Part shown: positions 19,830 to 29,456 of the stretch, piece by piece
How positions within the stretch are numbered: position 1 is the first letter of the stretch
Layout of the letters: the number at the start of each line of letters is the position of its first letter
DNA from: Capsicum annuum
Lineage: Eukaryota > Streptophyta > Magnoliopsida > Solanales > Solanaceae
Length of the DNA stretch: 64,000 nucleotides
NCBI RefSeq assembly: GCF_002878395.1
Contig: NC_061112.1
Coordinates: forward strand, 38,160,562 to 38,224,561
Reading direction: 5' to 3'
Made by a program: the position numbers and the translations under genes
The notes under the pieces: generated by a model
Told to the model about the DNA's origin: nothing
Database searches by the model: none
The model's input: only the letters and a program-made list of their open reading frames with translations

Positions 19830-22560
19830 AAGTATAACGATCAGCTTTTTGATAAAATATGTGAAATATGTGTTTCTTTTGATACATTTTGTACCATTTA
19901 TGCGATATTGTGGTTTTGATGGCTTCGAGAGACTTATTTTGGATTTATGAGGATATCTTTTGATCCGTGCGATGGATGGTCGAATGGACTATGCCAAAAA
20001 ATTTAGAATATCAATTTTAGGCTAGTATACCTTTTTTTTGGGTTTTGGTGCAACCGAGGTCATTTTGACCTATTGGTCGAAAAGTTGAAAAATTAGAAAT
20101 ATGGGATGAGGCTCACATTTGATCGAAATGACCTCGAATGGAAAATTCGACTTCGCCAGCAGATCCAAAATGTTGATATTAGGGTGGAAAGATGTTTGGT
20201 GTGATTTACAACTTTTAATTCTCTTTTCGACCCTCGATTTGAAAAATTGCTATTTCGGGTTTCGGGGGTCATCTTTTTGAAAACAATATTTTTAAAAAAA
20301 TTTAACTTTGCCAACATATTCAGAACATCGATTTAGTATGGTTACATAGTTCGTTTGCATATACCAGATTTTGAATGAATTCCGGGCACCCCATCGAAGT
20401 CTGGATTGGACTTACAAATTAAAAAATACAACTTTTTCCTTTTTAGCGCAGAGTTTCTGCACTATTAAAATAGTTTTTAGGTCCATTTTGCTCATTTTTC
20501 ATCTTGTCTTTTGAGCGTTAAATCCTAAATATTATGGAAACTTAAAAGTGAAGCTTGTGGGAGCTTGATAAGCTAGATTAACATCTATTTCTTGATTTTA
20601 TTACAGATTTAAGGTAAGAATTCACCATTTTTTTTTAGTAATCTTTTGAAAAAATTCTCAAAATCTCAAAAATCTTAGGGCTTGATTTTAAAATCTAATT
20701 TCACTCCTTTTTACTTGAATAATATCTTTTCTTATAATTACTAGTTTTTCATCAATTTAACCTTTAAAATAACCCCGATTCTTGATTTTAACCTTGATTT
20801 CAAATATTTTACCCGGTAAAGCTTAAAACTGTTTTTTCTTTGATTTGAACCTCATTTTTTACTCAATTTAATATGGGTTTTCAGATGTAGGTTTCTAAAA
20901 ATATGAGAAACGTGATTTTGTCCTTCTTTTTTGGAAATTCATTTCGGGGATCCGTTAGACCTCGAACCAAAAGTAGTCAATATGGGTGTCGTTGGTTTTA
21001 TTTTGATGCATAAATTTAATATTTGATGTTTTTAGTGGAGTTTAAGATTGTTCGTGAAAAGTAAGGTCGTGGGTTCAAAGTATAGCGAGCTAGTTTTGGC
21101 TTTTGAGGTAGGTTATTGCTTAACTCTTTCAGACTGGGCTGGATATTAATTGAAGGTACAAAATGCATGGTACGGATGGAACTAATCATAAAAAAGGGTT
21201 ATCTGTGTGCTGTGCTCATGTGGGGGCCTATATGTGATGCAATCATCGAAATTGAGATATTATGTGATAACTGTGACCGTGATGGATCCTATGTGATATT
21301 GATAACCTTGAATACATGTGAATAATTGTATTGTATTGTTAAAATTATTAATGTGGTACCATTGGTATATTGTGATTATATTCATACTTTATTGGCATAT
21401 GAGACACGTGGAAATTCATAGATGAATGAAAATAATGAGTGAATATTAGCTCACATGGTTGTGAAAATATATTATTATGGTTGGTTGTGGATATATATGT
21501 CATGTGGTTGGTTGCGAAAATACTCATTGTGATTGGTTGTGAGCATTACATACTCTTATCATACTCACTCATGAAACATTGGTACCTTCGTGGAAACACC
21601 TGAGTAACATTGGCAACACCTTTTTAAAAACCCTTCTCGGGGGATATGCCTGAGAGGAGATATTGTAACACCTTATAAAACCTTTCTAGGAGATGTGATG
21701 GAAAGAAGATTGAGGTATGTAGATTGTATACGGGTTGACGAATCCCCATGAGTCTTACGTCGGGAAGCTTTAGCTTCATAGGTGTATTTGTGCAATGATT
21801 TCGAAGATATGCAACAACCTCGTGCATCATCATCATCATATATATATTGCACTTACTTTATGGTGTTTATAATATGTTGAATTACCATATTGACTTGTCA
21901 TCTATCTAATTGTCTTATCTTTTCTTACTTGTATTTGGTGATCTTGTATATGCATGTTTTCTACTTATATGTGGTATAATGCATACTCGTGTTCTATCTT
22001 GGTGTGTATATGATATATTAGAACTGTTAGTACAAGTAACGTGGGCCACCATTGTGGGATATTTTTTGATTGTAGGTGACGTGCCCTTAGTGTATATTTT
22101 GTATGCTTTATTTACTACTTTGCTTGGTCGGCCTATGATACGTACTGAGTACAAATGGACCAGACTCATGCCTACTGTGCCCTTTCAGTGCAGGTCCTAG
22201 CTCGAGTGCGCCTCAGCTTGCTTGACTTGGGCGATTGTTGGAGCTTCCAAGATAGGGATTGGACATTTATGCATCCAGAGTTCACCTCTATCTTTCTATA
22301 GTAGTTATGTCTTTATTAGTATTAGGAGACAGATATTATTCCCTTATGGTTATTTTTCTGATGCATTTGACTCCTAGATTGTATTAGTAGTTTTTACACT
22401 ATTGACACCTGGTTTATATGGTTCGGCTTCATTCTAAAAGCATTACCTTGGGATATTTCTATCTTTTTCTTTTTTTTTTGTATCAGTTTGGGTGATAAGC
22501 TTACTTGTGAAGGTACATCATGACAAGTACCATCATGACCCTCATATTTAGGTCATGAAA
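19830..22560 (+). repeat. LTR of a second Tekay-like family (5' LTR, left edge unclear)
   Basis: It ends TTTAGGTCATGA immediately before a primer site at 22564, so it is a 5' LTR. The body matches the LTR at 34593-39392 in places (AGGCTAG, then CCTATTGGTCGAAAAGTTG near 20067). Donor-like TTTAAG|GTAAGAATTC has its GT at 20614. GTACTGAGTAC near 22145 and an acceptor-like TTTCAGTGCAG|GTCC near 22192 lie about 400 bp from the end. A CAT/AT microsatellite lies at about 21824-21846. The expected TGTAATG start is not seen, so the left end is probably truncated near 19830. No coding sequence is supported. Confidence 0.65.
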
Positions 22561-22563
22561 AAT

Positions 22564-22575
22564 TGGTATCAGAGC
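22564..22575 (+). other. Primer binding site, exact initiator Met-tRNA type
   Basis: TGGTATCAGAGC, followed by AGCCAGGTT, is the canonical plant gypsy primer site, four bases after the LTR end. Confidence 0.9.
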
Positions 22576-22599
22576 AGCCAGGTTTCATTGGTATCAATG

Positions 22600-22794
22600 T
22601 TATAAGAACGGTATGTCTAATTGAGTCTCTTGGATCAGTTATAGGACTGATGATACTCCTAAGTTGTCATGGTATCAGTTTGTTGATTCCTTTTTGGAGA
22701 GATTCATACCTTACAGTTTGAGGGATCGGATGTAGGATGAGTTTGACCATTTGGAGCAGAGCTCCATGATAGGTTCTGAGTATGAGGCATGCTT
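22600..22794 (+). pseudogene. gag fragment (left of a solo LTR)
   Basis: SWYQFVDSFLERFIPYSLRD, a stop, then DEFDHLEQSSMIGSEYEACF is a Retrotrans_gag core. Only about 40 bp separate it from the primer site, so the leader and the first part of gag are deleted. The frame breaks at 22794 where the 665-bp insertion begins and continues in phase at 23460 once one target duplication is removed. Confidence 0.8.
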
Positions 22795-23459
22795 TGATAC
22801 AAGCCTAAAGTGCTTATGAATTGCAAGGACTTCTCAAAGGACCAAGCTTTAGAATTGGCTAGTAGTTGGACCATTTTGAAGCCTTGTTCAAGAGAAGAAA
22901 AGAAGGAGGACTTATAAACTCAAGAGGCGCCTCAAGTGAAGGGCATTGAAGACATTTTGCACTCCAAATTAACACTCAAGAGGTGCCCCAATTCCCTCCC
23001 TCATTAAGGGTATTTTTTACATTTACTATATAATAGTATAAATAGACATTTTATCTTCCATTCTAATTAGTTTTTGAATGACGTTGGATATTACTCATCG
23101 TTTGTAATTTTAGTCTTCTAGTTCTATTACAGAATCCGAAACTTGGCACCTTGAATGTAATTGAATTGGTTTTCACTTGTATTGGGTAATTTGGCAAGAA
23201 AAGTAAACTTAAGAAAGTGTGAGTCCTTTGGTCCACCTAAGAGGAAGGTTTGAGCTTCTATTGGTAAGGTGTGATTGATGGTTTGATACACCATCTTTTG
23301 TTAATCACTTGATAGGAGTAAAGGTATTTCTATCTATCTTTTCTTTATGCATTTCTTCTTTTTCTCTTTTCTTCTAAGTGTGTTTTTTTTTCTTTGTGTG
23401 GTTGCTAATTTTTACTTCTACTGTCCATTTTCGTGTGTTGATAGTCCTTTAGGCTATCA
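22795..23459 (+). repeat. 665-bp solo LTR with TGATA...TATCA ends, inserted in gag
   Basis: The ends are TGATA and TATCA. The target duplication is TGCTT (22790-22794) and CGCTT (23460-23464). Removing the insert plus one duplication restores EACFHALFRY, a normal gag phrase. It holds a TATA-like TATAATAGTATAAATAG near 23029-23044 and no coding sequence. The short length and TG..CA ends suggest a Copia-type or TRIM solo LTR; strand is set by the TATA box only. Confidence 0.8.
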
Positions 23460-24030
23460 CGCTTCCATGCCTTATTCAGATATTTCTATGATAGCATTTT
23501 CACTAAGTCTATAAATATTTGAAAGTTTGTGAACGGTTTGGATATTTCTCTTTAGTTGGCTACATCTCAAATGGTTGTGTTTGGGGTTTCTCTCTAGAGT
23601 ATAGTGGATCATGCCAAGATGACAGATGGTATTCTTAGTGCATCTCAGGGAGACACCAGGAAGGCGCGACCTTTTGGTAAGTTCAGGAGTCAGACCTCTC
23701 GAGGTAGAGATTTTAGAGGTTTTCATAGATACCATGGTAGTCTAGTGGTGGCTTTAAAGAGTTCAGGTGGTGGATCTTCTTATTTAGCAGTTTAGGGTGG
23801 CTATTCGGGCCTAGTTGTACCTTATCCTTTTGAGGCTAGTCATAGAGGTTGCTATATATATGATGAAATTATCCATGTGGCCAGGGACTATTCTCATTGG
23901 ATGATTTGGGCTACTCCTATTTCAACTGAGAAAGGTAGGGTTTTTACTAGAGGTGTGAGAGGTAAAGATGATAAAGCCTGTAGTGGTGGTCGTAGGGCCA
24001 TCCAGACAGGTGGTGGTCATAGGTAGTGTT
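23460..24030 (+). pseudogene. gag C-terminal half, second plus-strand element
   Basis: It reads FVNGLDISL, LATSQMV and VDHAKMTDGILSASQGDTRK (about 23600-23660), then a Gly/Arg-rich RNA-binding stretch (RSQTSRGRDFRGFHRYHG) and a Gly-rich tail. A stop lies at about 23793. A remnant of the zinc-knuckle region may be CYIYDEIIHVARDYSH at about 23850. It would have packed RNA into particles. Confidence 0.72.
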
Positions 24031-24035
24031 ATGCT

Positions 24036-24459
24036 ATGCCAGTCAGACTTGAGGTAGAGGCTTCTAATGCTGTGATTACAGGTATCATCCACATTTGTTT
24101 CAGACCTGTATCTGTATTATTTGATCCTGAATCGACTTTCTCCTATGTGTCTGTATATTTTGTTTTGGCTTTTGATTTTGTTAGTAAGCCTCTTGCCATG
24201 CCTATTTGTGTATCCACGCTAGTAGGTGATTCTTTAGTGGTGGATCGGGCGTACCAATCATGTGTTGTGTCTCTCTACCCTAGCGGGTAAAACCATCATA
24301 GCCCGGCAGGTATACAGGAATTGCCCAGTTATGATATTTCAGAAAGTCACTTCAGCAGATTTAGTCGAATTAGAGATGACTGATTTTGATGTCATTCTTG
24401 GCATGGATTGGCTTTATTCCTGCTATGCCACAGTTGACTGTAGAAACAAAATAGTCTAG
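24036..24459 (+). pseudogene. Retropepsin of the second plus-strand element
   Basis: The active-site region is VLFDPESTFSYVS, with Asp-Pro-Glu where Asp-Ser/Pro-Gly is expected, so the catalytic turn is damaged. It is followed by FVSKPLAMPICVSTLVGDS. A duplicated STLVGDS/STLAGKT region and a frameshift near 24275-24290 are visible. It ends LVELEMTDFDVILGMDWLYS and CYATVDCRNKIV before a stop. Confidence 0.85.
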
Positions 24460-25530
24460 TTTCAGTTTTTGAATGAATACATCCTAGAGTAGAGGGGTAG
24501 TAATTTAGCTTTTAGAGGACAACTTGTTTCCTACCTTCGGGCACGAAAAATAATATCTAAAGGCTATATCTATCATCTTGTATGAGTTAAGGACACTAGT
24601 TTTAAAAATCCCAGTCTTGAATCAGTCCTAGTAGTGAGTGAATATTCAGATGTCATTCCCGAAGATCTTCCAGGAATTTCTCCTAAAAGGGAAATAGACT
24701 TCGGCATTGATTTTCTTCTAGATACTCAGCCTATATCTATTCCATCATACAGAATGGCACTAGGAAAACTCAAAGAATAGAAAGAGCAATTGAAGGATCT
24801 CTTAGATAAGGGATTCATCAGACCCAGTGTGTTCCCATGGGGTGCACCAGTCTTATTCATGCCCAAGAAAGATGGTTCACTCAGAATGTGCATTGATTAC
24901 CGTCAGCTCAATAAAGTGATGGTCAAGAACAAGTATCCACTTCCCAGAATCGATGACGTGTTTGACCAACTTCAGGGTGCCAGTTATTTCTCTAAGATAG
25001 ACCTCAGATCCGGCTATTATCAACTCAGAGTCGGAGAATGCGACATTCCAAAAATAGCCTTCTGTACCAGGTATGGTCACTTTGAATTCCTAGTCATGTC
25101 CTTTGGTCTTACCAATGTCCCAACAGCTTTCTTAGACTTTATGAACCATGTGTTCAAGTAGTACTTGGACATGTTCATCATAGTCTTTATAGATGATATT
25201 CTGGTCTACTTCCACAGTGAGCGTGATCATGCAGACCATCTCAGAATTGTACTTCAGACTCTAAAAAATCATTAGTTATTCAACAAATTCAGTAATTACA
25301 ATTTTAGGCTAAGGTCACTAGAATTCCTTGACCATATTGTTTTTGGTGATGGCATTAGAGTAGATCCTCAAAAGACCGAAGTGGTAAAAAACTGGCCCAA
25401 ACCTATCCCTCCATCAAACATCAGGAGTTTCTTGGGTTTGGTTGGCTATTACAGATGGTTTATGAAGGATTTTCATCTATTGCATCCCCTATGTCTAGAT
25501 TGACTCAGAAAAAAGTCAAGTTTTAGTGGT
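24460..25530 (+). pseudogene. Reverse transcriptase of the second plus-strand element (FIDD kept)
   Basis: After the linker (VVSEYSDVIPEDLPG, FGIDFLLDTQPISIP) the core is open from 24790 to 25161: [67 protein letters not shown] at 25159 precedes [16 protein letters not shown], with the catalytic box at 25186-25197. The thumb (VDPQKTEVVKNWPKP, RSFLGLVGYYRWF) follows, with stops near 25273 and a frameshift near 25465. Confidence 0.9.
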
Positions 25531-25757
25531 CAGATCCTTGCAAGAAGAGATTTTAGGAGTTGAAGACTCGACTCACCTCAACCCCAGTCTTAGCTCCTCC
25601 AGATGGTCTAGATGGGTTTGTAGTGTACTATAATGCATCCAGAGTAGGTTTGGGTTGTGTCCTCATGCAACATGGTAACATCATAACCTACTCCTCCAGA
25701 CAGCTTAAACCCCGTGAGAAGAATTATCCTACTCATGATCTTGAGTTAGCAGTCATG
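25531..25757 (+). pseudogene. RNase H start, truncated by rearrangement
   Basis: It reads [20 protein letters not shown], then [16 protein letters not shown], where the first catalytic Asp is Asn, then [20 protein letters not shown] and ELAVM. At about 25757 the sequence switches abruptly to minus-strand LTR and pol sequence of another element, so the rest of RNase H and integrase are missing. Confidence 0.85.
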
Positions 25758-25827
25758 GGTTATCTTGTGGTCCTTCGGGGTCGTGAGCATCGTGTAGCAT
25801 TTCGAGTACCAAATTCGGGGCGTTACA
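25757..25827 (-). repeat. First ~70 bp of a minus-strand LTR
   Basis: On the minus strand it begins TGTAACGCCCCGAATTTGG at 25827, an LTR opening, and is cut off near 25757 where it meets plus-strand RNase H. It interrupts the minus-strand pol just after RSFLGLA. Only the head of the inserted LTR survives. Confidence 0.7.
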
Positions 25828-26520
25828 TCTGGCCAAGCCCAAGAAGCTCCGAATATCATTTAGATTCGTGGGTCTAGGCCACTTCTTAACCAGCATAACT
25901 TTTTGTAGATCCACTATGGTCCCTTTACTAGAAACAACATGACCCAGAAAAGTAACTATATTCAACAAGAACTCACACTTCAAAAACTTAGCATACAAAT
26001 GCTGATCCTTAAGGGTCTACAATAGTATACGGAGTTTATCAGCATGATCCTGCTCACTCTTTGAATAAACCAAGACATAATCAATAAAAAAATAACAAAT
26101 AAGTCCAGAAACTAATAGAATACCCGGTTCATACGATCCATGAATATCTTTGGGGCATTATTCAAACCAAAGGACATTACCAAAACTCGAAATGAGTATA
26201 CCGAGTTCGAAAAACAATCGTAGGGATATAAGCCTCCCTAATCTTTTACTAATGGTAACTTGATCGAAGGTTAATCTTAGAAAAGTACTTTGCACCCTGC
26301 AACTGATCAAACTGGTCATTCATCCTAGGAAGAGGATACTTTTTCTTCACTGTCACATTATTAAATTAGTTGTATTCTATAAACATTCATTAGGACCCAT
26401 CCTTCATACGTACAAAGTATACTGGAGCACCCCACAGGGAAAAACTAGGGCAAATCAAAACCTTATCAAGAAGATACTTCAACTGCACCTTGTGTTATTT
26501 CAACTTAGCTGGAGCCATTC
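25828..26520 (-). pseudogene. Reverse transcriptase of the minus-strand element (FIDY)
   Basis: On the minus strand near 26520-26010 the segments for KDGS-type and SKI-like motifs are frameshifted. The catalytic box reads FIDY at 26077-26088, so the second Asp is lost. The thumb at 25998-25830 is clean: [44 protein letters not shown]. It then runs into the truncated LTR at 25827. It is inactive. Confidence 0.83.
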
Positions 26521-27126
26521 TATAGGGAGGGATAGAGATAGGACGAGTGTATAGAAGAAGATCAATCCTAAAATCAATTTTCCTACCGAGAGGGACACTA
26601 GGAAGATCATCAGGGAATACTTTGGGAAACTCACAGACCACAAAGACAGTTTACAAGGAGGGACCCTCGGAATTAGAATCTTTAACTCAAATGGGTAACA
26701 CAGACACTCTTTGGAAATAAATTTCCAAGATCTTAGATAAGAGATGAAACTTTTCTTAGTCACTAGGGAGATACCTTCCCACTCGATCACTGGTTCATTC
26801 GGGAGTTGGAAACTGACCCTTCGGGACCTACAATCAAGAGATGCATAGCATGAATGGAGCTAATTCATCCCTAAGATAAACTCCAAATCTAATATCTCCA
26901 ACTCTATCAAATCCATCAATGTCTCCCTACCACAAATAGTTACCATGAAACCTCTATAAACTCTCCTAGCCATAATAGATTCACCCACTGGGGTAGATAC
27001 ATTAAAAAGATCAGGAATACAATAAGGACAAAAACTAAAATAAATAGCCATATAAGAGGTCACATAAGAAAGGGTAGACCCGAGATCCAGCAAATAATAC
27101 ACACCATGAGAGAAATGTTTTAGCAT
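26521..27126 (-). pseudogene. Protease and pre-RT linker of the minus-strand element
   Basis: Protease at 27126-26860 reads LKHFSHGVYYLLDLGSTLSY (Asp-Leu-Gly at the active site), YCIPDLFNVSTPVGESIMAR and LMDLIELEILDLEFILGMN. The linker at 26790-26521 is frameshifted but retains MIEWEGISLVTKKSFISYLR and the [15 protein letters not shown] region corresponding to the usual DVFPDDLPG segment. Confidence 0.82.
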
Positions 27127-28480
27127 AGTAGTAAAACCATCCAGAGATGCCTCAGAGTACCGACGAGTGGAAAGAGAATAAAGATAGTTTGACCAACATC
27201 ATAGCCAAAAGTAGCATCCTTTGGTACAAGAGAAACGGTAATCAAAACCTTATTAACCTAGTTGCAATATCATCAGAGGGATAGTTCCTCTAAATATGGC
27301 TAAGTTGGAAGCATTTGAAATACTTGTTTCTCCCTTTATCACAAAAACCATGATGTAACTAACAATAAAATCTGAAAGGAGAATACAACAAAGCTGACTA
27401 GGCCCTATGGGCCTGAGATCAGGCACCTTATTCCTTAAACCCATTATTTCTCTGAATGCGTCGATCACTGAATAGCTTAGGATATGGAGCACTATCCATA
27501 GACTATAAACCAAAATTTCTCCAGTTCTTCTTAGACCATTTCCTACCATCTCTACCATTATTAAGTTGGACTCTACCCTACTTAGAATACCTGGACTCTT
27601 GCTTTATCTTTCCCCTATTTTGGCTTATCTCTTCTTTTCATCTTCAACCTTCTTCATATATACCACGATCCTAGAGATATCAATATCACTATGTAACAAG
27701 GCTGCCTTGCACTTTAGTACCGAATCCCTAGACAAACCTAAAGCAAACTTCCTCATCCTAGCTCCTCATGCTAGACACCAGCTCAAGAGTATAACAGGAC
27801 CATTAATGAAATTTCAAGGAACACTCTTTCACAGTCATCCTTCTCTATTTTAGATTCACAAACTCCTCAACTTTGTCCTTCCTTAACTTTTGAGGAAAGA
27901 AATAATAGAGAAAGGCACCCAAAAATTAATCACATAGTGCCAACTCTGCATCATCACCCCAAGACTGATCCCAATCATTATACTAATGATATGCCATACC
28001 TTCAATTGATATGTGGTGAATTCCATACCCTTACAGTAAAAAAGATACATAACTCAAAAGATTTTCTCTATCTTGTCTATGAATCCTTAAGGATCCTCCT
28101 TAACTTAGAGCTAGTAAAGGTTGGAGGATTGAGTCTCATAAACTATCCAACTCTAGTAACCTTAGAAAAACTCACAGTATTACTAGAAGGACCCAACTAA
28201 CATGACTAAGAGGTCACCAACTAGTTAACAAATGAATAAATCGATGAAACTCAGCATTAGAAATATCTCCTTAGGACAGTGGGGAATGATCATCATCAGC
28301 CCGAGGAGCTTAAGGATGACTTGTAGGGGCCGATGGAACTCCACGTGGGTAGTTCAATCAAGAGATGGAGCCCAAGACCAAGCTTGAACTCTATAAGTAG
28401 GATGAGTTTCATCCATATTGTCCTCAGGTAGGACAAAAGAAATTCCGTGTGCATAGATCTTTGGGGAGGCATGATTTGCA
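27127..28480 (-). pseudogene. gag of the minus-strand element, heavily frameshifted
   Basis: It begins near 28475 with MPPQRSMHTE. The core contains GFIDKIEKIF, GMEFTTYQLK (about 28030-28000) and CERVFLEISL. MRKFALGLSRDSVLKCKAAL and DIDISRIVVYMKKVEDEKK follow at about 27750-27650, then a decayed zinc-knuckle area (27345-27290). Many stops and shifts are present. The order and content fit a chromovirus Gag. Confidence 0.75.
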
Positions 28481-28662
28481 ATGTAAAATAATGGATATTA
28501 AGGGAGTTTCAAGACCTCAGACTATATAGCTCAAGAGTAGAACACAAGAAAGGAAAACATTTCTAAATTTCTCGTAGCCCCTCCCTCAGAAGTATGGCAC
28601 ACTACATACCCATGAAAGAGACTCTAACTGACATGAATTTTGGACACCTAATGACACCCAAT

Positions 28663-28679
28663 CTTGGATTTGGCACTAA
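28663..28679 (-). other. Degenerate primer binding site
   Basis: On the minus strand TTAGTGCCAAATCCAAG sits three bases after an LTR end reading GGGCATGATA. It can be aligned with TTGGTATCAGAGCCTAG, mostly by transitions. Position supports it better than sequence does. Confidence 0.5.
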
Positions 28680-29456
28680 CTTTATCATGCCCTAAACTAG
28701 GGCCTATCCATGACGGGTATCTCAAGTCAATCGAGGACAAGAGGCCACCCCCATTGCCTAGTCAAACAGATCACAATACACTACTCAATAGGTGAATTCC
28801 AAACATATAACAGTATAGAGAGTAATAAGTCAAATACATTTAAAAGTGTCATCATCATTACCTAATCCACAGTAATATCCACAAAGCCTCTATACCAAAC
28901 AAACAACCTACATTGGGGACATGCCCCCGACCCTAAAAATGACAATGACAATGTAAATGTGAATTCTTTAATTCTAGTTTATGAAAGGAAAATTGATGGA
29001 ATGATCAAGTCTTCAAGAGAATAGAAACTCACCACTTCACCACCATGACCAACTTTGAGCTCACCTATAATTGTGCAGTAAAAGGAGAAGTTTCTTTGGA
29101 TTCTGCATCATATGGGGATATGGCATCCAAAGAGTATTAGTGGGGTAAGCACTAGCATGTAACTCAAGGTAAGAAAAGATAATGTCAGTCCAAATTTCAA
29201 TTTCAAACTTATTGTACATGTTCAGATGCATCCATAAAAATATATAATAGATATTAGTAGGGAGCAAGGTTTAGGATGATAGTAAAAAATTATCTGGACT
29301 ATATAGCTCAAGCATCCCAAATCAGAACCCACGAGCTATATGAGTTCAACTCCCTCTACTGAAAGGGCCCCAGTATGTGTTAGCTATATAAATCAAATAT
29401 ATCTAAGAATACCAAGGAATGCCTCAATCCCACATCAATTCTAGATACAAAATATG

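Larger units (their letters stand above)
25828..28683 (-). mobile_element. Minus-strand Tekay-like element body (gag to RT)
   Basis: Reading right to left it has an LTR end, a degenerate primer site (28663-28679), gag, protease, linker and reverse transcriptase. It breaks off in the connection domain at 25828. The opposite orientation to its left neighbour and the loss of RNase H and integrase show that a rearrangement removed its 3' half. Its LTR continues to the right (28683-33985). Confidence 0.8.
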
